From NCBI GenBank assembly GCA_036556965.1, contig DATBIO010000110.1, forward strand, positions 1 through 19,955: a DNA stretch of 19,955 nt. The letters run 5' to 3'. Shown here one piece after another: positions 1 through 8,191 of this stretch. Each line of letters opens with the position of its first letter. Positions within the stretch are counted from its first letter, which is position 1. The position numbers were made by a program, and so were the translations under genes. The notes beneath the pieces are model-generated. The model saw only the letters and a list, made by a program, of their open reading frames with translations. It was not told where the DNA came from and ran no database searches. This DNA is from DATBIO01 sp036556965 (GTDB lineage Bacteria > Acidobacteriota > Vicinamibacteria > Fen-336).

Positions 1-2
1 CG

Positions 3-299
3 CCCGAGTATCACCTCGCGATCTGGCACGGCTTCAACCTGCCGCTGCTGATGAGCGCGCTCGCGCTGGCGGGCGGGGTGGCGATGTACTTCGCGCTGCA
101 GCACCGCTTCGACCTGCACCTGCACCACCCGCGCGGCTGGACCGGCCGGCTGCTGTTCACGCATGCGGTCGACGGCCTGTTCGGCCTCGCCGGGCGATTC
201 ACGCAGCGGCTCGAGAACGGCTCGCTGCAGCGCTACGCCGCGTGGATGGTCGGCATGGCCGTCGTGCTCGCGGTCTGGCCGTTCGCCGGGGGCGGCGCG
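3..299 (+). CDS. mrpA: Partial MrpA/MnhA-type Na+/H+ antiporter large-subunit fragment (both ends missing)
   Basis: Reading from base 3 gives an internal piece of a polytopic membrane protein: the start PEYHLAIWHGFN, a hydrophobic helix (LPLLMSALALAGGVAMYFAL), a polar stretch, FTHAVDGLFGLAGRFTQRLENGS, then a second helix beginning around LQRYAAWMVGMAVVLAVWP. I recognise this as the region of the large subunit of Mrp-type multisubunit cation/proton antiporters, which resemble NADH-quinone oxidoreductase subunits, that precedes the C-terminal membrane segments. The 5' end lies outside the window. At the 3' side the protein never resumes: after about base 288 the sequence becomes nearly pure G/C and then matches an unrelated efflux adaptor in another frame. 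No other Mrp subunit follows. The same frame stays open by chance into the downstream ATPase gene, but a fused protein is not credible. The family call is from recall of conserved patterns; no alignment was run. Confidence 0.6.
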
Positions 300-345
300 C
301 CGGCCGGCGGGGACGGCGGAGGGGGGCGCGGGGGGGCGGCGCGGC
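286..345. other. G/C-only junction between two unrelated gene fragments
   Basis: About 60 bases made almost only of G and C, with several G runs of five to seven, separate the antiporter fragment from the efflux-adaptor fragment. The two fragments use different reading frames (frame 3 and frame 1). The stretch translates to glycine-rich low complexity in either frame. It is most simply read as the breakpoint of a chimeric join, either in assembly or through a real deletion. Confidence 0.55.
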
Positions 346-555
346 CTGGTGTTCGTCAGCGTCGGCGGGAAGCTGGAGGGACGACGCGTGGTGCTCGGCC
401 TGTCCGACGGCCAGGTCACCGAGGTGCGCGAGGGGCTGCAGGAGGGCGAGACGGTGGTGGTGGGCCTGGCGGGGGACGCGCAGCGGCAGCGCGCGGCCGG
501 CTCCTCGCCGGGGACCAACCCCTTCAGTCCCTCCGTCCAGCGCCGCCAGAGGTAG
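343..555 (+). CDS. C-terminal fragment of a MacA/HlyD-type periplasmic efflux adaptor
   Basis: About 70 residues, starting GLVFVSVGGKLEGRRVVLGL and including VREGLQEGETVVVGL, match the C-terminal beta-rich membrane-proximal domain of RND/MacA-type membrane-fusion proteins. In that family a V.V...GL..G..VEV..GL.EG..VVV pattern precedes a short, disordered polar tail. The stop is TAG at 553-555. The gene lacks its N-terminal helix, hairpin and lipoyl domains, because upstream sequence is replaced by the G/C-only junction. The GTG of the MacB-type ATPase follows 6 nt after the stop, and its ribosome-binding site (AGAGG, 548-552) lies inside this gene's last codons. This is the usual adaptor-ATPase-permease operon order, so the adaptor identity is well supported by context although only the tail is present. 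Confidence 0.7.
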   Translation, partial: GLVFVSVGGKLEGRRVVLGLSDGQVTEVREGLQEGETVVVGLAGDAQRQRAAGSSPGTNPFSPSVQRRQR

Positions 556-560
556 CGCGC

Positions 561-1316
561 GTGCCGCCCATCGTGGAGGTGGAAGGCCTCCGCAAGACGT
601 ACCGGCTGGGGGACGTGGACGTGCACGCCCTGCGCGGCGTGGACCTCAGCATCGAGAAGGGCGCCTTCGTGGCCGTGATCGGGGCCTCCGGCAGCGGCAA
701 GAGCACGTTCATGAACATGCTCGGGCTGCTCGACCATCCCTCCGCCGGGCGCTACCGCCTGGACGGGGAGGACGTGACGGACCTGGACCGCGACGGGCGC
801 GCCCTGCGGCGCAACCACAAGATCGGGTTCGTCTTCCAGAGCTTCAACCTCCTCCCGCGCACCTCGGCCCTGGAGAACGTCTCGCTCCCCCTCCTCTACG
901 GCGGGCGCACGGTGCCGCGCGCGCAGGCGGAGGCGCGGGCGCGCGCGCTGCTGCAGGCAGTGGGGCTGGAGGATCGCGCGCACCACCTGCCCAGCCAGCT
1001 CTCGGGCGGGCAGCAGCAGCGCGTGGCCATCGCGCGCGCGCTCGTCAACGAGCCCGAGCTCGTGCTGGCCGACGAGCCCACGGGGAACCTCGACACGCGC
1101 ACCAGCGTGGAGGTCATGGAGATCCTGCAGCGCCTGAACCGGGAGCACGGCCTGACGGTGGTGCTCGTCACCCACGAGCACGACATCGCGGAGTACGGGA
1201 CGCGGGTGGTGACCTTCCGCGACGGCCGCGTGGTGTCGGACGAGGCGGTGACCCGCCGGCGCGACGCCCGCGCCGAGCGCGCGCGGCTCCCCGAGGAGGA
1301 GGTGGTGCCGGCGTGA
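561..1316 (+). CDS. MacB-type (LolD/MacB family) ABC transporter ATPase
   Basis: A 251-residue nucleotide-binding subunit of a MacB/LolD-type ABC system. These work with an FtsX-like permease and a periplasmic adaptor to export antibiotics, peptides or lipoproteins. All motifs are intact: Walker A GASGSGKS (residues 41-48), Q-loop Gln93 in FQSFNLLP, signature LSGGQ (147-151), Walker B LVLADE (167-172) followed by PTGNLD, and H-loop His205. The start chosen is GTG at 561, with AGAGG eight bases upstream. The longer open frame back to 51 is rejected because it would include the antiporter fragment. The gene ends in TGA overlapping the permease GTG (bases GTGA, 1313-1316), so the two are translationally coupled. 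The substrate cannot be told from sequence. Here ATPase and permease are separate polypeptides, unlike fused E. coli MacB. Confidence 0.92.
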   Translation: MPPIVEVEGLRKTYRLGDVDVHALRGVDLSIEKGAFVAVIGASGSGKSTFMNMLGLLDHPSAGRYRLDGEDVTDLDRDGRALRRNHKIGFVFQSFNLLPRTSALENVSLPLLYGGRTVPRAQAEARARALLQAVGLEDRAHHLPSQLSGGQQQRVAIARALVNEPELVLADEPTGNLDTRTSVEVMEILQRLNREHGLTVVLVTHEHDIAEYGTRVVTFRDGRVVSDEAVTRRRDARAERARLPEEEVVPA

Positions 1317-2533
1317 CGCTGGGCAACACCGCGCGCATCGCCCTCACCGCCATGCGGCGCAACAAGGTGCGCGCCGCCCTCACCATGCTCGGCGTGGTCA
1401 TCGGCGTGGCCTCCGTCATCGCCATGGTGGCCCTGGGCTCGGGGGCCCGCGCCGCCATCGACGAGCAGGTGCAGGCGCAGGGGGCCAACCTCGTCTTCGT
1501 CTCCTCGGGCAGCTTCGGCCGGGGCGGGGGCGGCGTGCGCGGGGGGGCGGGCACCGTGCAGAGCCTCACCCTGGACGACGCGCGCGTGCTCGCCGAGCTC
1601 CCCGGCGTGCGCGCCTTCAGCCCGCAGGTGCGCGGCCGCGTGCAGGCCATCACCGGCAACCAGAACTGGAACACCCAGGTGGAGGGCGGCAACGAGCAGT
1701 ACCTGGCCATCCGCAACTGGACGATCGCCTCCGGCGAGAACTTCAACGGACGCGACGTGCTCACCGCCCAGAACGTGTGCCTGCTCGGCGCCACCGTGGC
1801 CGCCACCCTCTTCCCGGACGCGGACCCCGTGGGCCAGCTGGTGCGCCTGAAGCACCTGCCCTTCCGCGTGGTGGGGGTGCTGGGCCCCAAGGGCCAGGGC
1901 CAGTGGGGCAACGACCAGGACGACGTGGTGATCGCGCCTTACACCACCATCCAGAAGAAGCTGCTCGGGATCACCTTCCTGCACTCGGTGATGCTGACCG
2001 CGGCCTCCGCCGAGGCGGTGGAGCCGCTGGCCGTGTCCGCCACCCGCCTGATGCGCGAGCGCCACCGCATCGCGAGCCCGGAGGAGGACGACTTCAGCGT
2101 GCGCACGGTGGAGGAGATGGCGGCCACGCGCACGCAGATGGCCCAGACCATGACCCTGCTCCTCATGAGCGTGGCCTCCGTCAGCCTGCTCGTGGGCGGC
2201 ATCGGCATCATGAACATCATGCTGGTGTCGGTCACGGAGCGCACGCGCGAGATCGGCCTGCGCATGGCGGTGGGGGCGCGCACGCGCGAGGTGCTCCTGC
2301 AGTTCCTGAGCGAGTCGGTGGCCCTCTCCGTGGCCGGGGGCGTGCTCGGCATCGGCCTGGGCCTGGCCGCCTCCCGCCTGCTCACGGGGGCCCTGGGCTG
2401 GCCCACGCAGGTGACGGCCTCCGCCATCGCCCTCGCCTTCGGCTTCGCCGCCGCGGTGGGCGTGTTCTTCGGGTTCTATCCCGCGCGGCGCGCCTCCCTC
2501 CTCGACCCCATCGAGGCGCTCCGGCACGAGTAG
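1313..2533 (+). CDS. MacB/FtsX-family ABC transporter permease
   Basis: A 406-residue permease partner of the preceding ATPase. It has the classic MacB layout. A short cytosolic amphipathic start (ALTAMRRNKVRAALTMLGVV) leads into transmembrane helix 1 at about residues 20-41. A large periplasmic MacB_PCD domain follows (about 45-275). Then come three C-terminal helices of the FtsX domain at about 280-305, 331-357 and 368-390, with conserved GGIGIMNIMLVSVTERTREIGLRMAVGA and the C-terminal FYPARRAS..DPIEALR signature. Start is GTG at 1313, overlapping the ATPase stop. The periplasmic part has a Gly-rich segment (GSFGRGGGGVRGG) near residue 70. Together with the upstream adaptor fragment it forms a tripartite mechanotransmission-type exporter. 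It converges with the RapA-like gene, the stops lying 15 bases apart. Confidence 0.92.
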   Translation: MTLGNTARIALTAMRRNKVRAALTMLGVVIGVASVIAMVALGSGARAAIDEQVQAQGANLVFVSSGSFGRGGGGVRGGAGTVQSLTLDDARVLAELPGVRAFSPQVRGRVQAITGNQNWNTQVEGGNEQYLAIRNWTIASGENFNGRDVLTAQNVCLLGATVAATLFPDADPVGQLVRLKHLPFRVVGVLGPKGQGQWGNDQDDVVIAPYTTIQKKLLGITFLHSVMLTAASAEAVEPLAVSATRLMRERHRIASPEEDDFSVRTVEEMAATRTQMAQTMTLLLMSVASVSLLVGGIGIMNIMLVSVTERTREIGLRMAVGARTREVLLQFLSESVALSVAGGVLGIGLGLAASRLLTGALGWPTQVTASAIALAFGFAAAVGVFFGFYPARRASLLDPIEALRHE

Positions 2534-2549
2534 CCCCGGGGACGGGGCT
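2532..2549. terminator. Possible bidirectional terminator hairpin between convergent genes
   Basis: AGCCCC (2532-2537) and GGGGCT (2544-2549) form a 6-bp stem around a 6-base loop. The stem spans exactly the space between the permease stop codon and the stop codon of the convergent helicase gene. There is no T tract on either strand, so intrinsic termination is plausible but unproven. Confidence 0.35.
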
Positions 2550-5059
2550 CAGGCCAGCAGGGCGGCCACCGCCACCGGGGAGCGCGCAGGGTCGAGCCTC
2601 TCGGCCAGGCGGCGCACGCGCGCCGGCCAGTCGGGCCGCGCCGTCCACGCGTCGGCGTCGGCCCGCCGCGTGACCAGCGGCGCGGCGAGCACCCGCTCGG
2701 CCCAGTCGTCGCGGGGACGGCCCTCCTCGTCCACCGCCAGCACCAGGGCGCCGTCCGCGACGGCATAGACGGCGGCCAGGCCGAGGACGGCGGGGGCGCG
2801 CTCGTGCAGGCTCAGCACCGCCGCGCGGCCCCAGGGACCGTCCTCCACCTCCGCCAGCAGCCCTTCCACCAGGGGATGGCCGGAGGCGAAGAAGTCGAGC
2901 GTCTCGTCCGCCACCGCCGTCTCACGGTCGAAGGTCCCCACGAAGGTCGCGTCTCCCGCCACCCCGGGCAGCGAGTCCACGCGGCTGGCCGCCCCCAGCT
3001 CCACCGACCACCAGGCGCCGTCCCGGTGGGGCTCCACGTGCAGTCCCAGCGATTCCGCCGCGCCCAGCACGGCCCGGCGCGTGAGGGCCTCGAGGTCCGC
3101 GGGCACCCCGGCGAGCACGGCGGGGGCGTGCTCGGGCCGATAGCGGTCGCGGTGGAGCTCGGCATAGGCGGCGGCGTGCTCCCGGGCCAGCGCGGCCCGC
3201 GCCGCCTCCACCAGCGCCGGCGCCTGGGCGCCCAGGGCGTCCCGCCCGTCCGCCGCCGCCGCCGCCACCACCGCTTCCACTCCGCTCAGCTCGCGCTCCA
3301 CGCCGCCCAGCGGCTCGCGGAAGAGCCCGAGGTCGGCGAAGAGGTCGGCCACCGCGCGCCCCAACCCCGCGGGAGGCCGGAAGCGCACGATCTCCACCGG
3401 CCGCTGACGGCCGATGCGGTCCAGCCGGCCGATGCGCTGCTCGACGGTGGCCGGGTTCCAGGGCAGGTCGAACAGCACCAGGCGGCGGCAGAACTCGAAG
3501 TTGCGTCCCTCGCCCCCGCTCTCCGTGGCCACCAGCAGGGACGGGCCTTCCGCGCGCCGGAAGCGCGCGACCTGGAGGTCGCGGTCGGCGGGGGACAGGT
3601 CCTCGTGGAAGGCGGCGGTGGCGAGCTGCGCGCGCCGGGAGAGCGAGTCGCGCAGCATCTCCAGGGTCTCCCGGCGGTGCACGAACACCAGGGACTTCTC
3701 CCCGCGCTCCTTCCAGTCGCGCGCCGCCGCCGCCAGCCACTCCACGCGCGGGTCGCTCGCCGACGCCGCGCGCGCCAGCCGCCGCGGCTCCTCGTCCGAG
3801 GGAGGCAACGCGGCCAGGGCGGCCGCCCCCGACTCGAGGGCCGCGCCCAGCCGCCGCGCCTTCTCGCGCCGCTGCGCCGGTCCGCGCGCGGGAGCCGAGG
3901 CCAGCCCCCGCTCCAGGGCGAGGAGCGCGGACCAGCCCGCGGCCTCCGTCTCCACGGGCACGTCCACGCGCGGGGGGAGCCCGCCGATGTCCGCGCGCCG
4001 GGTGGAGGACGTGCACGGCGGCAGCGGCTCGCCACGCGCCAGGCGCGGCGCGAAGTCCGCCTCCCCCAGCTCGTCCGGGCGCAGGAGCTGCAGCAGGCGA
4101 AAGAAGCCGTGGGTGTCGTCCTCGAGCGGCGTGGCGGAGAGGAGCAGGACGTGGCGGCCCAGGGCGCAGACCGGGGCCACCGCCCGGTAGGCGGCGTTGC
4201 CGGGGTGGCCCGGCGGGCGGCGGAGGTGGTGGGCCTCGTCCACCACCAGCAGGTCGATGCCGGCCTCCACCGCCTGTTGCGTCAGCGCCGGGCGCGCCAC
4301 CAGGTCCTCCATGGCCATCACGGACAGGCGGTGCGCGTCGAACGGGTTGAAGGCCGCGCCGTGGTCGCGGGCCACGTCGCGCAGCCGCTCCTCGTCGAGC
4401 AGCACGAACACCTGGTGGTACTTGCGCCACAGCTCGCCCAGCCACTGCACGGTGAGGGTGGCGGGAGCGACCACCAGGACCCTCTCCACGCCCCGCACGC
4501 GCACGAGGTGGTTCAGGATGAGGCCCGCCTCCACCGTCTTCCCGAGCCCCACCTCGTCCGCGAGCAGCCAGCGCACGGGGTCGCGGCGCGTGGCGTGCTC
4601 GGCCACCCAGAGCTGGTGCGGGAACAGGCGGATGCGTCCGCCGAGGAAGGAGGCCAGGCCGTGCGCGCGGCGCCGCGCCTGCAGGCGCATCACGTCCAGC
4701 CGCGCGGCCAGGGCGGCGGGCGCGTCCAGCCGCCCCTCGGCCAGGCGGTCCACGGGGGACTCGCCGGTGTCGAGCGGCCACAGCGCCTCGGCGCCCACGA
4801 GACGGCCGTCGGCCAGGCGGAAGCCGTCCTCGCCCGCGTCCTTCTCCACCACCACGCGCTCTCCCGAGAGAAGGCGCGCGCGGCTGCCCGGGCCGAGCCG
4901 GAGCGCGGCCAGGGCGTCGGTGTCGGCGGCCAGGCGCAGGCGGGCGCCCGTGGCCGGGAAGTCCACCACGAGCTGGCGGCCCTCCACCGCGCACACGCGG
5001 CCCGGCCCGAGGTCCTCGTTGAAGCGATGGCGGACGCGGTCGCCGGGGCGGAAGGTCAA
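2549..5059 (-). CDS. rapA: RapA-like SNF2-family helicase / RNA polymerase-associated ATPase
   Basis: An 836-residue Swi2/Snf2 ATPase close in layout to RapA, which recycles RNA polymerase; E. coli RapA is about 970 residues. An N-terminal Tudor-like beta region begins FRPGDRVRHRFNEDLGPGRV. Helicase lobe 1 has FPHQ (146-149), motif I DEVGLGKT (168-175), DEAH (274-277) and SAT (308-310). Lobe 2 has ESGGEGRNFEF, FDLPWNP and motif VI QRIGRLDRIGR (about 540-550). A C-terminal domain starts after about residue 620 and includes TFDRETAVADETLDFFASGHPLVEGL, the pattern seen near the end of RapA. The annotated start is TTG at 5059-5057 with no ribosome-binding site. A 12-codon ATG-started ORF with an SD-like GGAG ends on this TTG, so the true N-terminus may lie further upstream across a one-base frameshift. 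It lies downstream of the TonB receptor, 117 bases apart, and is possibly separately transcribed. Confidence 0.85.
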   Translation of the reverse strand: MTFRPGDRVRHRFNEDLGPGRVCAVEGRQLVVDFPATGARLRLAADTDALAALRLGPGSRARLLSGERVVVEKDAGEDGFRLADGRLVGAEALWPLDTGESPVDRLAEGRLDAPAALAARLDVMRLQARRRAHGLASFLGGRIRLFPHQLWVAEHATRRDPVRWLLADEVGLGKTVEAGLILNHLVRVRGVERVLVVAPATLTVQWLGELWRKYHQVFVLLDEERLRDVARDHGAAFNPFDAHRLSVMAMEDLVARPALTQQAVEAGIDLLVVDEAHHLRRPPGHPGNAAYRAVAPVCALGRHVLLLSATPLEDDTHGFFRLLQLLRPDELGEADFAPRLARGEPLPPCTSSTRRADIGGLPPRVDVPVETEAAGWSALLALERGLASAPARGPAQRREKARRLGAALESGAAALAALPPSDEEPRRLARAASASDPRVEWLAAAARDWKERGEKSLVFVHRRETLEMLRDSLSRRAQLATAAFHEDLSPADRDLQVARFRRAEGPSLLVATESGGEGRNFEFCRRLVLFDLPWNPATVEQRIGRLDRIGRQRPVEIVRFRPPAGLGRAVADLFADLGLFREPLGGVERELSGVEAVVAAAAADGRDALGAQAPALVEAARAALAREHAAAYAELHRDRYRPEHAPAVLAGVPADLEALTRRAVLGAAESLGLHVEPHRDGAWWSVELGAASRVDSLPGVAGDATFVGTFDRETAVADETLDFFASGHPLVEGLLAEVEDGPWGRAAVLSLHERAPAVLGLAAVYAVADGALVLAVDEEGRPRDDWAERVLAAPLVTRRADADAWTARPDWPARVRRLAERLDPARSPVAVAALLA

Positions 5060-5094
5060 AGCGGGCCGGCGGCCGTGGGGGCGTGCGTGGTCAT
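5056..5094 (-). other. 12-codon leader ORF overlapping the helicase start (or frameshifted N-terminus)
   Basis: ATG at 5094-5092, preceded by GGAG nine bases upstream, opens a frame MTTHAPTAAGPL that ends in TGA at 5058-5056, overlapping the TTG start of the helicase gene. The helicase has no Shine-Dalgarno sequence of its own. Either the short ORF couples translation, or one base is missing from GGCCCGCT near 5060-5067 and this is the genuine helicase N-terminus. Confidence 0.4.
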
Positions 5095-5124
5095 CGATCG
5101 GTGCTCCGGCGGCGGCGGCGGGAC

Positions 5125-5147
5125 GGAGCGCGCGCGGTCCGCGCTCC
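5125..5147 (-). terminator. GC-rich hairpin downstream of the TonB receptor gene
   Basis: GGAGCGCG (5125-5132) and CGCGCTCC (5140-5147) form a perfect 8-bp stem around a 7-base loop, about 30 nt past the receptor stop codon and before the helicase gene. There is no T tract after it on the minus strand, so it may be a Rho-assisted terminator or an mRNA-stabilising structure. Confidence 0.4.
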
Positions 5148-5176
5148 AGGATACGACGAAGGCTACGAGGCCGCCC

Positions 5177-8100
5177 TCACCACTCGAAGCGCGCGCCCAG
5201 GCGCACGCTGCGCGGCGCCTGGAAGGAGGGCACCGCCCCCGCCCCGCCCGAGACGGGGTGGCCGAAGTTGGGGTTGGCCACCCCGAAGCTCAGGTCGGCC
5301 CAGTTGTCGTAGTCGGTGGGCTCCTGGCGGTTGGCCAGGTTGAACACGTCGGCCAGCAGGACCAGCCGGCCGTCGCTCACGCGGAACGTGTAGTCGGCGT
5401 GCACGTCGAGCGTGTGCTCGAAGGGCGAGCGCGTGCGGAACCCGTCGAGGGTGGCCATGCCCGCGCCGCGCACGGTGAGCGGGATCTCGCCTCCGTTCAC
5501 GTACTGGGGGCTGGCCGCCAGCCCGGTGAGGGGGCGGCCCGAGCCGCCGGCCAGGCCCAGGCCCAGGTTGACGGCGCCGAAGGCGCGGCTCGCGTAGATC
5601 TTCATCTGGTGGGTGCGGTCGTTGGGCAGCACGCCGCAGCCCAGCGTGCAGCCGAGGTAGCGGATGTCGCCCCGGTAGCCGTAGCGCGGCGTCCCCACCT
5701 GCGAATAGCTGGGGTCGTCCGTGGGGAAGTCGAAGAGGGAGGTGATGGCGGGATCGGACTGGTTGTTGTCGCTGCGGTAGAAGCCCTCGAAGTTGCCGTG
5801 CAGCCGGGACCAGCGGTAGGAGGCGACCAGGGACCAGTCGTCCGACCAGCTCTTGTGGGCGGCGATCTCCACGGCGTCGTAGACGTGCCGCGGGTCCTCG
5901 AAGGCGGCCAGGGCCGTCCCCGGCACCGCCACCACCGGCGTCTTCCGGCTGGGGTTGGTGATGAAGTACTCGACGCTCTCCCCGAGCGCGTGGCTGCCCT
6001 CGTAGGCCACCATGGGCAGCGTGCCCACGTCCTCCAGCACGCGGGGCATGCTGCGGTGCACGTAGCGCAGCCCGACGGCCAGGTTCCGCACGGGCTCCAG
6101 CTCCAGGCCGGCCACGAACTCGTCGAGGAAGGTCGGCCGCGACTCGGGGTCGATCTCGAACGGGCGCGTCCCCACGAGCAGGAAGTGGCGGGTGGTGCTG
6201 GCGGCGAGGACGCCGTCGGGCACCGGCCTGGTGAGGCCGGGGTCGAAGTAGTCCGCGCGCCCCAGCACGGTGTCGGCGGACAGCGCGCGAACGGCCAGGT
6301 CGCTGGGGATGCGCGCGAAGAAGCGGCCCCAGCTGGCGAAGAGCTTGGAGCGGCCGTCCCCCCGCACGTCGTAGGTGAAGCCCAGGCGCGGCGCCCAGTT
6401 GCCGTCCCAGGTGAACGCGCACGGCACCGCCTCGCCGGTGCCGTCCGCCCGCCCGGGACGCGTGTCGTCGGCGTGGCACAGGGGCTCTCCTCCGCCCACC
6501 AGCCGCTGCTTCTCGTAGCGCAGGCCGGGCCGCAGGGTCAGGCGGCGCCCGACCTGCCAGGTGTCCTGCACGAACAGGCTCGTGTAGCTCTGGCGCGTCT
6601 CCGGCGGCGTCCCCAGGTGGGCCTCCGTGGCGCGGAAGACCCGGCCGAACGTCTCGTCGGGGAGGACCAGCACGCGCGCGCCCGTGCGCGTGCGGGTGCC
6701 GTCGGGAAGCACGAAGCTCGGCCCCGTCATGCCGTACACGCGGGTGAAGTCCGCCTCCTCGAAGGAGCCGCCGAGGCGGAGCTGGTGGCTGCCGAGGGCG
6801 TCGAAGATGTGCGTGGAGCGCAGCTGGAGCTGCCGGCTCACGCCGTCCAGGGCGCGGTCGTAGAAGCCGAGGCCGCCCGAGTAGAGGGTGGGCTTGGCCG
6901 TGAAGTCCACCACCGCGTGCTCGTCCACCGCGGGCACCTCCTCGAGGCCGGAGGTGGAGCGCGCGACCAGGGCCTCCACCAGCCAGCTGCGGCTGAGGAT
7001 GCCGTCGTACTTCAGCAGCTGGCTGTGGCTGCCGTAGTGGTCGAGCTCGCTCATGGCGGCGTCCGTGGCCGCCAGCAGGGCCTTGAGGCGCTGGGGCCCG
7101 CGCTCGCCCTGCGCGGGGTCGCCGAAGGCGGAGAGGTCCAGGCGATGGCTGGACCCGGCCTGCCAGGTCAGCTTGCCGGCGTAGGAGAGGACGCGGCGCC
7201 GCCGCGTCTGCTCGCCCATGGCGTGCAGGGGCGAGCGCTCGGGCGCGATGAAGGTCCGGTTCTGGCTCTGCGGGTTGAGGGCGGCGAAGAAGAACAGCTT
7301 GTCGCGCACGGCGGGTCCGCTGAAGGACGCGCCGAAGTCGTGCTCGTCGCGGGCCGTGGTGTTCACGGTGCCGTTGGGCGTCTCCAGCGGGCGCCAGTCC
7401 GATTCCAGCAGGCCCGGACGCCAGTAGGCGAAGGCGCTGCCGTGGAAGCGGTGGGTGCCGCTGTGCGTGACCACGTTCACCACTCCCCCCGTGCTCTGCC
7501 CGTACTCGGCCTCGAAGCCGGCGGTCTTGACCTGCGTCTCCTTCACGAAGTCGGTGCTGACCCCGGAGCCCAGCGATCCCAGCGCGTGCGAGTAGGGCCC
7601 CACCCCGCCGTAGCCCGTGTTGGTGATGTTCACGCCGTCCACCAGCCACGCGCTCTCCAGCCCGCTCGCCCCGCCGATGGAGGGGTTGGGCCGGCCGAGG
7701 CCGCTCGAGTCGCTGACGCCCGCCACCAGGTAGAGCGCGTCCGTGAGCTGCCGGCCAACGGGCAGGCGCTTGAGGGAGTCGCTGTCCAGAACCCCGCCCA
7801 CGGTGGTGGACGTCGTGTCGATGACGGGGGTCGCCGCCACCACGGAGACCGCTTCCGTGAGGGTCCCCACGCGGAGCACGATGGCGGGCAGGTCCACGCG
7901 CTGGCCCAGCCGCACGTCCACGTCGGCGAGGCGCACCGGCGCGAAGCCGCTCAGCTCGACGGTGAGGGTGTAGCGTCCCGGCGTGAGGAAGGGCAGGAAG
8001 AAGCGGCCGGTGGCGTCGGTGGTGGCCGACTTCTCGCCCTCGCGGGAGGCGGCGACGACGGATGCGCCCGGGACGGGCACCTCCTGCGCGTCGACGACGG

Positions 8101-8191
8101 CGCCGGCCAGCGAGCCGGTGGTCGCCTGCTGCGCCGTGGCCGTGACGGCGCCGGCGAGCCCCAGGGCGCACAGCATCAGGGACCGCTTCAT
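5177..8191 (-). CDS. Oar-like TonB-dependent outer-membrane receptor with carboxypeptidase-regulatory-like domain
   Basis: A 1004-residue outer-membrane transporter of the Oar-like family, common in Acidobacteriota and myxobacteria. Start is ATG at 8191 with GAGGAGG just upstream, chosen over the upstream in-frame start at 8287 because it gives a clean signal peptide (KR, then LMLCALGLAGAVTATA, cut near residue 20). Then come a CarboxypepD_reg-like beta domain (about 26-105, TGRFFLPFLTPGRYTLTVEL.GF), a TonB plug (about 118-235, including LVDGVNITNTG and TAGFEAEYGQSTGGVVNVVT), and a long beta-barrel with NWAPRLGFTYDVRGDGRSKL. The barrel ends ..RLGARFEW: a terminal aromatic, the usual outer-membrane insertion signal. 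Cys pairs in extracellular loops (CHADD...VPC, GCTLGCG) could form disulphides. Such receptors import large ligands such as oligosaccharides or peptides with ExbB-TonB energy; the substrate cannot be inferred. No SusD-like partner is adjacent. Confidence 0.9.
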   Translation of the reverse strand: MKRSLMLCALGLAGAVTATAQQATTGSLAGAVVDAQEVPVPGASVVAASREGEKSATTDATGRFFLPFLTPGRYTLTVELSGFAPVRLADVDVRLGQRVDLPAIVLRVGTLTEAVSVVAATPVIDTTSTTVGGVLDSDSLKRLPVGRQLTDALYLVAGVSDSSGLGRPNPSIGGASGLESAWLVDGVNITNTGYGGVGPYSHALGSLGSGVSTDFVKETQVKTAGFEAEYGQSTGGVVNVVTHSGTHRFHGSAFAYWRPGLLESDWRPLETPNGTVNTTARDEHDFGASFSGPAVRDKLFFFAALNPQSQNRTFIAPERSPLHAMGEQTRRRRVLSYAGKLTWQAGSSHRLDLSAFGDPAQGERGPQRLKALLAATDAAMSELDHYGSHSQLLKYDGILSRSWLVEALVARSTSGLEEVPAVDEHAVVDFTAKPTLYSGGLGFYDRALDGVSRQLQLRSTHIFDALGSHQLRLGGSFEEADFTRVYGMTGPSFVLPDGTRTRTGARVLVLPDETFGRVFRATEAHLGTPPETRQSYTSLFVQDTWQVGRRLTLRPGLRYEKQRLVGGGEPLCHADDTRPGRADGTGEAVPCAFTWDGNWAPRLGFTYDVRGDGRSKLFASWGRFFARIPSDLAVRALSADTVLGRADYFDPGLTRPVPDGVLAASTTRHFLLVGTRPFEIDPESRPTFLDEFVAGLELEPVRNLAVGLRYVHRSMPRVLEDVGTLPMVAYEGSHALGESVEYFITNPSRKTPVVAVPGTALAAFEDPRHVYDAVEIAAHKSWSDDWSLVASYRWSRLHGNFEGFYRSDNNQSDPAITSLFDFPTDDPSYSQVGTPRYGYRGDIRYLGCTLGCGVLPNDRTHQMKIYASRAFGAVNLGLGLAGGSGRPLTGLAASPQYVNGGEIPLTVRGAGMATLDGFRTRSPFEHTLDVHADYTFRVSDGRLVLLADVFNLANRQEPTDYDNWADLSFGVANPNFGHPVSGGAGAVPSFQAPRSVRLGARFEW

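Noticed and set aside
51..1316. A single 421-residue antiporter-ABC ATPase fusion protein
   Set aside because: The frame is open only because of the G/C-only tract. The adaptor C-terminus is encoded in another frame between the two parts, and a good ribosome-binding site precedes GTG 561.
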